NCBI RefSeq assembly: GCF_035503745.1
Contig: NZ_DATJTC010000035.1
Coordinates: 14,018-78,017, forward strand
Origin: Dyella_B sp035503745
GTDB taxonomy: Bacteria > Pseudomonadota > Gammaproteobacteria > Xanthomonadales > Rhodanobacteraceae
Direction of reading: 5' to 3'
Length of the DNA: 64,000 nt
Every line of letters starts with the position of its first letter. The first letter of the stretch is position 1. Position numbers and translations under genes: made by a program. The notes below the pieces were generated by a model. The model did no database searches. It saw only the letters and a program-made list of their open reading frames with translations, and had not been told where the DNA came from. Shown here one piece after another: positions 1 through 8,304 of the stretch.

Positions 1-836
1 TGCGCGATGTCTATGCCCTGAGCGGCAACCGCCTGTTGATCGTAGCCAGCGACCGCCTCTCGGCCTTCGATGTGGTGCTGCCCGATCCGATTCCGGGCAA
101 GGGCGAAATGCTTACGCAGATTTCCAATTTCTGGTTCGGCAAGACCGCCGATATCGTGCCCAACCACCTGCTGCACACGCCGCTGGAAGAGGTGCTGCCC
201 GCGGGCACGGACCTGGCGCTTTACAGCAAGCGCGCGGTGGTCACCAAGCGCTTGAAGCCGGTGCCGGTGGAAGCGATCGCGCGCGGCTACCTGATCGGCT
301 CGGGCTGGAAGGACTACCAGGCCACCGGTTCGCTGTGCGGCATCCGGCTGCCGGCGGGGTTGCGCCAGGCCCAGCAGCTGCCCGAACCGATCTTCACCCC
401 CTCGACCAAGGCCGCGGTGGGCGATCACGACGAAAACGTGAGCTTCGACGCCGTCGTCGAAGCCGTCGGCGAGGACCTGGCCGAGCAAGTGCGTCACGCC
501 ACGCTCGCCATCTACAAGTGGGCCGCGGCCTTCGCCGCCGAACGCGGCATCATCATTGCCGACACCAAGTTCGAGTTCGGCACCGACGAGCACGGCAAGC
601 TGTATGTGATGGACGAAATGCTCACACCCGATTCCTCGCGCTTCTGGCCGGCCGACCAATACCAGGTCGGCATCAGCCCGCCGAGCTACGACAAGCAGTT
701 CGTGCGTGACTACCTGGAAACGCTGGACTGGAACAAGCAGGCGCCCGGCCCGAAGGTTCCCGCCGAGGTAATCGAGGGTACCGCCGCGAAATACGCCCAG
801 GCGCTGCAACGCCTGGCCGGCTTCACGCTGGACTAA
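1..836 (+). CDS. purC: SAICAR synthase (5' end outside window)
   Basis: Phosphoribosylaminoimidazole-succinocarboxamide synthase, a cytosolic step of de novo purine synthesis that joins CAIR to L-aspartate using ATP. The reading frame is already open at base 3 (Arg-Asp-Val-Tyr-Ala-Leu), so the true start lies upstream; 277 residues are visible against roughly 290-300 in the family. Recognisable family segments are SDRLSAFDVV near the visible N-terminus, ARGYLIGSGWKDY, the acidic FEFGTDEHG stretch and DEMLTPDSSRFWP. The in-frame TTG at 36 is an internal codon, not the start. The gene ends 72 bases before the next one and no terminator hairpin is obvious. Confidence 0.97.
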   Translation, partial: RDVYALSGNRLLIVASDRLSAFDVVLPDPIPGKGEMLTQISNFWFGKTADIVPNHLLHTPLEEVLPAGTDLALYSKRAVVTKRLKPVPVEAIARGYLIGSGWKDYQATGSLCGIRLPAGLRQAQQLPEPIFTPSTKAAVGDHDENVSFDAVVEAVGEDLAEQVRHATLAIYKWAAAFAAERGIIIADTKFEFGTDEHGKLYVMDEMLTPDSSRFWPADQYQVGISPPSYDKQFVRDYLETLDWNKQAPGPKVPAEVIEGTAAKYAQALQRLAGFTLD

Positions 837-908
837 ACCCACCTATCTATTCTCCCGGAGCGGCGCACGCGGATGATGTCACGGCAATCCCGGCACGAGG
901 CACGCAGC

Positions 909-1382
909 ATGCGCGACTGGCTGGACAGCTACAGTCGTGATCATCAGCATCCGGTCAACCAGGCGTTGCACTGGATCTGCGTGCCGTTGATCGTGTGGAG
1001 CGCCATCGCCATGCTGTGGACCGCGCCGGTGCCGCCCTCACTGCTGCGTCCTGGCGCGTGGTCGGTGTTCGCCATCGTGCTGGCGTTTACGTGGTATTGG
1101 AAACATTCGCATTGGCTTGGCGGCGCATTGCTGATCGTGTTGAGCTTGTTTGCGCTCAGCTGCTGGGGCCTGTTGCAGCGGGTCGGTGCGATGCATCTGC
1201 TGCAGCTGGGCATCGGCGTGTTTGTGCTGGCCTGGATCGGGCAGTTCGTCGGCCACCTGTTCGAGGGGCGTCGCCCGAGCTTCTTTACCGACTTGGCTTA
1301 CCTTCTGGTTGGGCCGGCATGGCTGATGGATAAACTGCTGCGTCGCCTGGGTCTGAAGGATGCTCTGAATAATTCTTCGTAG
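909..1382 (+). CDS. Mpo1-like/DUF962 integral membrane protein
   Basis: A 157-residue inner-membrane protein of the DUF962 (YGL010W/Mpo1-like) family; the yeast member is an Fe-dependent 2-hydroxy fatty acid dioxygenase, but the bacterial role is not established. The N-terminal MRDWLDSYSRDHQHPVN followed by HWICVPLIVWS is the family signature, and histidines inside and next to membrane segments (HSHW, GHLFEGRRPSFF) fit the metal-binding idea. About four or five hydrophobic segments follow. The ATG at 909 is chosen because the family starts at this point and GAGG lies 8 bases upstream; an in-frame ATG at 873 would add 12 residues unlike the family. Confidence 0.82.
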   Translation: MRDWLDSYSRDHQHPVNQALHWICVPLIVWSAIAMLWTAPVPPSLLRPGAWSVFAIVLAFTWYWKHSHWLGGALLIVLSLFALSCWGLLQRVGAMHLLQLGIGVFVLAWIGQFVGHLFEGRRPSFFTDLAYLLVGPAWLMDKLLRRLGLKDALNNSS

Positions 1383-1471
1383 GTGTCACCCGCACCATAA
1401 ATTGACTTGATGGGGTGATGTCCAGAAGGCCACCTGCGAAGCATGAATCAGAGCATCCTTAAGGAAACCGC

Positions 1472-1885
1472 ATGACAAGCGTGCTTACGCTGCTCAGCAG
1501 CCTCATCTGGTGGGTATTGTTCAGCAGCGTGGGGGCCGTGTTGCCCGCCGTGATCGCGTGGATCGTGTTGCGCTGGAGCGAGCGAGCGCCGGTGGTGTTC
1601 AACCGCGTTTACCTGGCGTGCCTGGTCTGGTGCCTGCTGACCTTGCTGATCGGCGCCGTGGCGGCCGTGCATGTAGGCGTGACGCGCGCACCGTTCGGGC
1701 CGCTGATCGTCAGCGGTACGTTTCGCGCAGCGCTGGTGCTGTCGATGCTGGTGGGTGTCGCGGCGCTGTGGCGGTTGATTCCGCGCGTCGATGCGCGGCG
1801 TATCCGCGCGGGTAGCGCGTGCGTGGCGGTGGGCGTGGTGATGGCGATTGCGTTTGGGGTGGCCACGACATTGGCGAGCGTTTGA
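1472..1885 (+). CDS. Small membrane protein of unknown function
   Basis: A 137-residue protein with four predicted transmembrane segments (roughly residues 5-31, 43-68, 83-102 and 112-135) joined by short Arg-rich loops. An AAGGA ribosome-binding site sits just upstream of the ATG. I recognise no family. It is followed by about 150 bases containing a GC-rich hairpin, then the convergent transketolase gene. It may be a small inner-membrane accessory protein, but the sequence gives no function. Confidence 0.7.
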   Translation: MTSVLTLLSSLIWWVLFSSVGAVLPAVIAWIVLRWSERAPVVFNRVYLACLVWCLLTLLIGAVAAVHVGVTRAPFGPLIVSGTFRAALVLSMLVGVAALWRLIPRVDARRIRAGSACVAVGVVMAIAFGVATTLASV

Positions 1886-1995
1886 TGGCGCAGGCGCATT
1901 AAGGCGCGCTTGCACCTTGCCGCATCATCCATCACGCCGCCGTCATGGTGGCGGGGTGTCTAGCATGGCTTCGCGAGGCCGGCTCCTCACCCCGG

Positions 1996-2019
1996 CCCTC
2001 TCCCCCGCAAGGGAGAGGG
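1996..2019. repeat. CCCTCTCC-type intergenic hairpin
   Basis: Perfect 9-bp inverted repeat CCCTCTCCC / GGGAGAGGG around a 6-base loop, in the gap between convergent genes and 14 bases from the transketolase stop codon. There is no T-run, so it is not a classical intrinsic terminator. Similar hairpins occur at 4925-4944 and 23276-23302. Confidence 0.75.
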
Positions 2020-2033
2020 CACCGGGCGCGGGC

Positions 2034-4028
2034 TCAGCCGATGACGCGCTTGACCGTATCGACCACGTGCGAAACGGTGAAGCCGAAGTATTCGAACAAG
2101 GCCGGCGCCGGCGCGGATGCGCCGTAGGTGGTCATGCCGACCACGGCGCCGTCCAGGCCCACGTACTTGCCCCAGAAATCGACCGCGGCCGCTTCCACCG
2201 CGACGCGCGCGCGGCACCAGCCGGGCAGGATCGCTTCGCGGTATTCCAGCGGCTGCGCATCGAATTCCTCGGTGCACGGCATCGACACCACGCGCACCGG
2301 CACGTTCTGCTGCGCCAGCGTGCGGGCCGCTTCCATCGCCAGCTCCACTTCGGAACCGGTGGCGATCAGGATGGCCTTGAACCGGGTGTCCGCCGGATCG
2401 GAAAGCACGTAGGCACCGCGCGCGATATCGGCCACCTGCTGGGCGCTGCGCTGCTGATGCTTGAGCGTCTGGCGCGAGAAGATCAGGCACGACGGGCCGG
2501 CTTTGCGCTCGATCGCCACCTTCCAGCACACCGCCGATTCCACCGCATCGCACGGCCGCCACACGCGGTTGTTCGGAATCAGGCGCAGCGAGCCGAGATG
2601 TTCGATCGGCTGATGGGTGGGGCCGTCTTCGCCAAGGCCGATCGAATCATGCGTGTACACGTGCACAACGTGCGCCGGGATCAGGCAGCCCATGCGCACC
2701 GCGTTGCGGGCGTAGTCGGAGAACACCAGGAAGGTGCCGTCGTAGGGCAGCAGGCCGCCGTGCAGGCTGATGCCGTTGGCGATGGCGCTCATGCCGAATT
2801 CGCGCACGCCATAGTGCACGTAGTTGCCATCGGGACCGGTGATGTTCTTGCTGCCCTTCCACATGGTGAGATTGGAACCGGCAAGGTCCGCCGAGCCGCC
2901 CACCAGTTCGGGCAACAGCGGGCCGAAGGCGTCGAGCGTCATCTGCGAGGCTTTGCGCGAGGCCACGTCCACGCCATCGGCCTGCAGCTTGTCGATGAAC
3001 GCCTGCGACTTGCTGGCCCAGTCGGCGGGCAGCTCGCCCGCGGTACGGCGGTGGAATTCGGCGGCCAGTTCCGGATACGCGGCCTTGTATTGGGCGAACG
3101 TCTCGTTCCAGGCCTGCTCGCGTTCGGCGCCGGCTTTCTTCTTGTCCCACGCGGCGTAGATCTCGGCGGGGATCTCGAAGGGCTGATAGCGCCAGTCCAG
3201 CTCGTCGCGCGCGGCGGCCACTTCGGCCTTGCCGAGCGCGGCGCCGTGCGATTCTTCCTTGCCCTGCTTGTGCGGCGCGCCGAAGCCGATGATGGTCTTG
3301 CAGCAGATCAGGGTGGGCTTTTCGCTTTGCGCGAGGGCGTCGGCAAAGGCTTTCTGCACGGCTTGGGCATCGTGCCCATCGACGCCGCGGATCACGTTCC
3401 AGCCGTAGGCTTCGAAACGCTTGGGCGTGTCGTCGGTGAACCAGCCCTGCACTTCGCCGTCGATGGAGATGTTGTTGTCGTCATACACCGCGATCAGCTT
3501 ACCCAGCTTCCAGGTGCCGGCCAGCGAGGCCGCTTCGTGCGAAACGCCTTCCATCATGCAGCCGTCGCCCATGAACACATAGGTGTGGTGATCGACGATG
3601 GTGTGGCCGGGGCGATTGAAATGCGCGGCCAGCACTTTTTCCGCCAGCGCGAAACCTACCGAGTTGGCGAAGCCCTGGCCCAGCGGACCGGTGGTGGTTT
3701 CCACGCCTGGCGTTTCGCTCGCTTCCGGGTGGCCGGCGGTCTTGGAATGCAGCTGGCGGAAGCGCTTGATCTGCTCGATCGGCAGGTCGTAGCCGGTCAG
3801 GTGCAGCAGCGCGTACTGCAACATGGAGCCATGCCCGTTGGAGAGCACGAAGCGGTCGCGGTCGGGCCACTTCGGGTTGGTGGGATTGAACTTCAGATGG
3901 TCGTTCCACAGCACCTGGGCAATATCGGCCATGCCCATCGGCATACCGGGATGGCCGGAGTTGGCGGCTTCAACAGCATCCATGGCTAGGGCGCGGACGG
4001 CATTGGCAAGTTCGCGGCGCGTGGTCAT
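2034..4028 (-). CDS. tkt: Transketolase
   Basis: Thiamine-diphosphate enzyme of the non-oxidative pentose phosphate pathway, moving two-carbon ketol units between sugar phosphates. The 664-residue length is typical. Seen in order: the N-terminal SGHPGMPMG segment, the GDGCMMEGVSHEAASLAG TPP/Mg motif ending in DDNN, the pyrimidine-domain SADLAGSN and GVREFGMSAIANG motifs, and the C-terminal VSMPCTEEFDAQP domain. The ATG at 4028 is preferred because GGAG lies 9 bases upstream; a TTG at 4043 would add five residues. It faces the small membrane gene at 1472 and diverges from the outer-membrane protein gene at 4313 across a 284-base gap. Confidence 0.98.
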   Translation of the reverse strand: MTTRRELANAVRALAMDAVEAANSGHPGMPMGMADIAQVLWNDHLKFNPTNPKWPDRDRFVLSNGHGSMLQYALLHLTGYDLPIEQIKRFRQLHSKTAGHPEASETPGVETTTGPLGQGFANSVGFALAEKVLAAHFNRPGHTIVDHHTYVFMGDGCMMEGVSHEAASLAGTWKLGKLIAVYDDNNISIDGEVQGWFTDDTPKRFEAYGWNVIRGVDGHDAQAVQKAFADALAQSEKPTLICCKTIIGFGAPHKQGKEESHGAALGKAEVAAARDELDWRYQPFEIPAEIYAAWDKKKAGAEREQAWNETFAQYKAAYPELAAEFHRRTAGELPADWASKSQAFIDKLQADGVDVASRKASQMTLDAFGPLLPELVGGSADLAGSNLTMWKGSKNITGPDGNYVHYGVREFGMSAIANGISLHGGLLPYDGTFLVFSDYARNAVRMGCLIPAHVVHVYTHDSIGLGEDGPTHQPIEHLGSLRLIPNNRVWRPCDAVESAVCWKVAIERKAGPSCLIFSRQTLKHQQRSAQQVADIARGAYVLSDPADTRFKAILIATGSEVELAMEAARTLAQQNVPVRVVSMPCTEEFDAQPLEYREAILPGWCRARVAVEAAAVDFWGKYVGLDGAVVGMTTYGASAPAPALFEYFGFTVSHVVDTVKRVIG

Positions 4029-4312
4029 CAGGGGTGTCTCCAAAGCGGACAGCGGGGAAAGTCACCTATTGTCGCCGATCGGTGTCCGACTGTCGCCACG
4101 CGGGGTCGATCCTCGCCATCGGTCGCGGGCGTGCGGGCGCCCATGAATTTTCCAAAATACTGTACTGATGGGTATTGAAACCCCTCCGGTCGTCCTTATC
4201 TAGCGAACCAGCACCGTCACGGGACGGATCGCTCGGCCGCGGCTTCACCTCTCCCCAAGGCGCCGCGGGCTGGACACAGATCACGATCGAAGGATCAAAA
4301 GGAATACCCCTC

Positions 4313-4912
4313 ATGAAAAAGACTCTGTTTGCTATCGCCCTCGCTACCGCCGGCTTTGCGGCCGTCCCCACGGTCTTCGCCCAGGAAACCTCCACGCAGC
4401 AGCTTGCCCAGCAGGGCTGGTACGTTGGCGCCGAAGCCGGCTACGGCGAAGTCAACAAGGGCGCGTACGATTCCAACGGCGATGTCGTCGGCGGCATCAA
4501 GGGCGGTTATCGCTTCGCCCTCAATCAGACCACCTCGCTGGGCCTGGAAGCGGGCTATGAATACCTGGGCCAACAGGATGCGCGCGGCGCACGCGGCGAT
4601 TCCTCGCTGCGCTCCAAGCTGTACGGTCCGACGCTGGGCGCGAACCTGCGCTACAACTTCACGCCCAAGTGGTACGGCGAAGTGCGCGGCGGTGCCTTCT
4701 TCGCCGAAGGCCAGGGCCTGACCAACGGCCCCAACCCCAGCTACCAGCGCTTTGACCGTACCCGTTACTACGCGGGCGTGGGCGTGGGCTACAACATCAA
4801 CCAGAAGTGGAGCGTGGGCGTTAACTACAATTACTACGACGGCTCCAACCGCAACCACGGCGCGCAGCTGGATACCAACGCCGTAACGGTGGCGGCGGAA
4901 TTCCGCTTCTGA
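4313..4912 (+). CDS. OmpA-like beta-barrel outer-membrane protein
   Basis: A 199-residue exported protein. Residues 1-23 are a signal peptide (MKKTLFAIALATAGF...FAQE, cleavage after VFA). The mature part alternates hydrophobic and polar residues in strands such as WYVGAEAGYGEV, GGIKGGYRFAL, LGLEAGYEYLG, YAGVGVGYNINQKWSVGVNYNYY, and ends AVTVAAEFRF with a terminal Phe, the classic barrel end recognised by BamA. It fits the eight-stranded OMP_b-brl/OmpA-membrane-domain type without a peptidoglycan-binding domain. An AAAAGGA ribosome-binding site precedes the ATG; the longer frame from 4175 lacks both an RBS and a signal peptide. A bidirectional terminator follows. Confidence 0.88.
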   Translation: MKKTLFAIALATAGFAAVPTVFAQETSTQQLAQQGWYVGAEAGYGEVNKGAYDSNGDVVGGIKGGYRFALNQTTSLGLEAGYEYLGQQDARGARGDSSLRSKLYGPTLGANLRYNFTPKWYGEVRGGAFFAEGQGLTNGPNPSYQRFDRTRYYAGVGVGYNINQKWSVGVNYNYYDGSNRNHGAQLDTNAVTVAAEFRF

Positions 4913-4924
4913 GCATCGCAAGTA

Positions 4925-4944
4925 CCCTCTCCCCAACGGTGAGG
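4925..4944. repeat. Degenerate CCCTCTCC-type hairpin
   Basis: CCCTCTCCCC-AACGG-TGAGGG, an imperfect copy of the same GC-rich intergenic hairpin seen at 1996-2019 and 23276-23302, directly before the strong terminator at 4952-4987. Confidence 0.45.
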
Positions 4945-4951
4945 GACACGC

Positions 4952-4987
4952 AAAAAAAGAGAGCGCCCGAAAGGCGTTCTCTTTTTT
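4952..4987. terminator. Bidirectional rho-independent terminator
   Basis: A7-GAGAGCGCC-CGAA-GGCGTTCTC-T6, with one G-T wobble: a GC stem with a tetraloop and A/T runs on both sides, placed between the convergent outer-membrane protein gene and fba. It can terminate both. Confidence 0.93.
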
Positions 4988-5023
4988 GTACCGCAGGCTT
5001 GTGCGCCGATCAAAAACGATCGA

Positions 5024-6028
5024 TCAGCCCTTCCACTGGCCCAGCGCGGCCAGGCCGTTGTCCTTCGCGCGCAGCGCGACGGTCTTCTGCGCTTCGGTGT
5101 AGTTGGCCTTCATGTCCTTGGACCACAGCTTCAATGCCGCCTGCTGCATGGCGCGACCGTAGGAGAAGGACAGCGGCCACGGATGCGGGCCCATGCGGTT
5201 CATCGCATTGAGGTGCGCGGTGGACTGTTCGTCGGTCTGACCGCCGGAGAGGAACACGATGCCCGGCAGCGTGGCCGGCACGGTGGTCTTGAGCACGCGC
5301 ACGGTGGCCTCGGCCACCTCTTCGACGCTGGCCTGGTCGTCCGCATCCTTGCCCGGAATCACCATGCTGACCTTAAGGATGGTGCCTTCCAGCAGCACGT
5401 TCTGCTCATACAGCGCGTTGAACAGGCTACGCAGCACGGCTTCGTGCACTTCGTAGCTGACTTCGATGCTGTGGTCGCCGTCCATGATCACTTCCGGCTC
5501 GACCATCGGCACCAGCCCGGCTTCCTGGCACAGTGCGGCGTAGCGGGCCAGCGCGTGGCAGTTGGCTTCGATGGCGGTGGAGCTGGGGTTGTCTTCGCTG
5601 ATGTTGATCACCGCGCGCCACTTGGCGAACTGCGCGCCGAGCTTGACGTATTCGGCCAGGCGCTCGCGCAGGCCGTCGAGGCCTTCGGTGACCACATCGC
5701 CCGGGAAGCCGGCCAGCGGCACCGGGCCTTTGTCGACCTTGATGCCGGGGATGATGCCGTTCTTCTTCATCACCTGGGTGAACGGCACGCCGTCCTTGGT
5801 GGACTGGCGGATCGTCTCGTCATAGAGGATCGCGCCGGAAATGTGCTCGCTGAGGTTGGGCGCGGTGAGCAGCAGCTCGCGGTAGGCGCGGCGATTCTCT
5901 TCGTTGTTTTCGATGCCGACCGCCTCGAAGCGCTTCTTGATGGTAGCGGTCGACTCATCGATGGCGATGATGCCCTTGCCGGGTGCGACCATCGCCAGGG
6001 CGATGCTCTCGAGATCTTCAATGCTCAT
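5024..6028 (-). CDS. fba: Fructose-bisphosphate aldolase, class I
   Basis: Glycolytic/gluconeogenic aldolase cleaving fructose 1,6-bisphosphate to DHAP and glyceraldehyde 3-phosphate through a lysine Schiff base. The 334-residue product carries class I features: GKGIIAIDESTATIKKRF near residue 15-35, ISGAILYDETI, IKVDKG (Lys), KWRAVI, MVEPEVIMDGDH, the Schiff-base context EGTILKVSMVIPG and FLSGGQTDEQSTAHLNAMN near residue 265. The start MSIEDLE is chosen because GGAG is 9 bases upstream and the family begins here; an upstream ATG at 6067 would add 13 unlike residues. Class I in a bacterium is less common than class II but normal for Xanthomonas relatives. Confidence 0.97.
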   Translation of the reverse strand: MSIEDLESIALAMVAPGKGIIAIDESTATIKKRFEAVGIENNEENRRAYRELLLTAPNLSEHISGAILYDETIRQSTKDGVPFTQVMKKNGIIPGIKVDKGPVPLAGFPGDVVTEGLDGLRERLAEYVKLGAQFAKWRAVINISEDNPSSTAIEANCHALARYAALCQEAGLVPMVEPEVIMDGDHSIEVSYEVHEAVLRSLFNALYEQNVLLEGTILKVSMVIPGKDADDQASVEEVAEATVRVLKTTVPATLPGIVFLSGGQTDEQSTAHLNAMNRMGPHPWPLSFSYGRAMQQAALKLWSKDMKANYTEAQKTVALRAKDNGLAALGQWKG

Positions 6029-6178
6029 AGGACGACTCCGTAACGCTTGGGCGGCATGAGGCCGCAAGACGGGAACCCACCCGAGGGGGCGGCTAGGCTT
6101 GGAAAAGGCGCGATTATAGACCCAACCGGCCGGAGGCGCCCGGCCGGGGGTGTGCGGGGCCTGCGAACGGCGCCGTGG

Positions 6179-6631
6179 TCAGGCCGCGCCGTAGCCCGGG
6201 AGCTTGCACTGGGCCGTCAAGGCGTCCCGCTTGGCCTGGTCGTTCGGAGCGTTGAACGGAACGATGTAATACGTGGCGACCGGCTTGTGCTCGTTGTTGC
6301 TCAGCGAGGGACCGTACTCGAACTGCGAGACCGCGCTGATGGCGGCCTTGCCCAGGTCGCTGGGCGGCGCGATCTTGGCGACCTGAAGATCCATCGGCTT
6401 GCCGTCCGAGCCAATGAGGAAGGTCACCGCAACGCAACCGGGCTTGTAGATATTGACGCCACTGTTGGGCAGGTCCACGGACACGCCCTGATCGCGATGG
6501 TTGATCAGGATCCAGTCGTGGTAGAGCTGGTCCGGCGCGATCTTGCGCGCCTCCTGGGCAACGGCGGGCATGCCGGCGGCCAGGACAGCGGCGGCCACCA
6601 GGGATTGGCCCAAAAGAGTCAAAGCGCGCAT
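6179..6631 (-). CDS. Periplasmic TonB C-terminal-like protein
   Basis: A 150-residue exported protein: signal peptide MRALTLLGQSLVAAAVLAAG...AVAQE, then a compact domain with the TonB-C pattern (VAVTFLIGSDGKPMDLQVAKIAPPSDLGKAAISAVSQFEYGP). There is no transmembrane anchor or proline-rich spacer, so it cannot be a classic TonB; it resembles the small stand-alone TonB-C proteins common in this group. Function unknown. It lies between fba and pyk on the same strand, starting 84 bases downstream of the pyk stop codon, so co-transcription with pyk is possible. Confidence 0.72.
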   Translation of the reverse strand: MRALTLLGQSLVAAAVLAAGMPAVAQEARKIAPDQLYHDWILINHRDQGVSVDLPNSGVNIYKPGCVAVTFLIGSDGKPMDLQVAKIAPPSDLGKAAISAVSQFEYGPSLSNNEHKPVATYYIVPFNAPNDQAKRDALTAQCKLPGYGAA

Positions 6632-6714
6632 GACATACCTCCGATGTGTCGCCAAGAGACGAGAGTAGTCTAACCAACCCGCGGCGCATGCGCGCCACGG
6701 GCCGGCACCCTCGT

Positions 6715-8187
6715 TCACAGATCGCGCAGGCTTTCGACCATGCCGTCCGCGCCCACCGACAGCACCTTCAGCGTATTGGTGCCGCCGCCGCGGCCGATGT
6801 GGTCGCCGTGGGTCAGCACCACGCGATCGCCTTCGGAGAGCTTGCCCAGCGCAAACAGCTGACGCACCGCTTCGCGCGCGGACACCGCCGGATTCAAGGT
6901 GTCATGGGTGAACTTCACCGGCTGCACGTCGCGCAGCATCAACATGCGGCGGCGCGCGTCGTCGAACGGCGACAATGCGTAGATCGGCACCGCACTGCGA
7001 TAGCGCGACAGCCATTGCGCGGTAGCACCCGATTCGGTCAGCGCCACGATGGCGCGCGCGCCGATCTGATTGGCCAGCAGCATCGCCGCCAGGGCGATGG
7101 CCTGGTCGGTACGGTCCAGGCGATGGCCGGCGGTGGCCAGGTCTTCCTTCGGCTCGAACTGGCGTTCGGCACCGAGGCAGATGCGGCGCAGCGCGGCCAC
7201 GGCCTTGTCGGGGTGCGCGCCGGCGGCCGACTCCTCCGACAGCATCACCGCGTCGGTGCCGTCGATCACCGCGTTGGCCACGTCAAGCACTTCGGCGCGC
7301 GTGGGGATGGGCGAGCGCACCATCGACTGCAGCATCTGGGTGGCGGTGATCACGGCGCGGTTGCGCTGCACCGCCTCGCGGATGATTTTTTTCTGCAGGC
7401 CCGGCAGCTCCGCATCGCCGATTTCCACGCCCAGGTCGCCGCGCGCCACCATCACCACGTCGGAGGCGTCGATGATTTCGCCAAGCACGGGAATGGCATC
7501 CGCGCGCTCGATCTTGGCCACCAGCGAAGCCTTGCCGCCGGCTTCGTGCAGCAAGCGGCGCGCCAGATCCATGTCCGCGCCCGAGCGCACGAAAGAGACG
7601 GCCAGGAAATCCGCGCCGATCTCGGCGGCAAGCTTGATGTCGGCCTTGTCCTTTTCCGACAGCGCCGACACGGACAAGCCGCCGCCCTGCCGATTCAAAC
7701 CTTTGCGATCGGAAAGACGTCCGCCGATCAGCACCTTGCAGCGGATCTCGGTGCCGGCGACGTCGATCACGGTCAACGCCACCAGGCCGTCGTCGAGCAA
7801 CAGCACGTCGCCCGCGTTCACGTCCCTGGGCAGGCCCAGGTAGCTCACGCCCACGCGGGTCTCGTCGCCGGGCGGTGCATCGTCGCGGCAATCGAGCACG
7901 AACGGCTCGCCTTCGCGCAACTCCACCGGGCCGTTGGCAAAACGTTCGACGCGGATCTTCGGACCCTGCAGGTCGGCGAGGATGCCTACTTCAATGCCCA
8001 GCTTCTCCGCCGCCTTGCGCACCGCCGTCGCGCGGGCGCGATGGTCGTCGGATTTGCCGTGGGAAAGGTTGAGGCGAACGACATTCACGCCTTCGCCGAT
8101 GATTCGTTCGAGCATGCCCGGCGCGTCGGTGGCGGGGCCCAGGGTGGCAACAATTTTGGTACGGCGGGAGTGAGTGTCGGTAGTCAT
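6715..8187 (-). CDS. pyk: Pyruvate kinase
   Basis: Last step of glycolysis, phosphoenolpyruvate + ADP to pyruvate + ATP. The 490-residue protein has the N-terminal RRTKIVATLGPATDAPGML, VRLNLSHGKSDDH, ILADLQGPKIRVERF, the B domain, the signature VAKIERADAIPVLGEII with catalytic Lys, MVARGDLGVEIG (Mg site), TATQMLQSM and GTDAVMLSEESAAGAHP, then the C-terminal allosteric domain. The length matches the bacterial PykA/PykF range. It starts at ATG 8187, divergent from the S9 peptidase at 8305 over 117 bases. Confidence 0.98.
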   Translation of the reverse strand: MTTDTHSRRTKIVATLGPATDAPGMLERIIGEGVNVVRLNLSHGKSDDHRARATAVRKAAEKLGIEVGILADLQGPKIRVERFANGPVELREGEPFVLDCRDDAPPGDETRVGVSYLGLPRDVNAGDVLLLDDGLVALTVIDVAGTEIRCKVLIGGRLSDRKGLNRQGGGLSVSALSEKDKADIKLAAEIGADFLAVSFVRSGADMDLARRLLHEAGGKASLVAKIERADAIPVLGEIIDASDVVMVARGDLGVEIGDAELPGLQKKIIREAVQRNRAVITATQMLQSMVRSPIPTRAEVLDVANAVIDGTDAVMLSEESAAGAHPDKAVAALRRICLGAERQFEPKEDLATAGHRLDRTDQAIALAAMLLANQIGARAIVALTESGATAQWLSRYRSAVPIYALSPFDDARRRMLMLRDVQPVKFTHDTLNPAVSAREAVRQLFALGKLSEGDRVVLTHGDHIGRGGGTNTLKVLSVGADGMVESLRDL

Positions 8188-8304
8188 CGCTTGAGTTTTC
8201 GCAGTCCTTCACGGAGCCTAGCAGAACTGCGCGCGGCGTCGAAGGCTTTATTCAACCGACGCGTGCGTATCGTCGCAGCGCCGCAAATCCTCCGGGGGAT
8301 TTGG

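Noticed and set aside
1848..3989. 713-codon open frame on the plus strand, antisense to transketolase
   Set aside because: Composition is Arg/His/Gly-rich without family motifs, and tkt on the other strand is certain; a shadow of high G+C codon bias.
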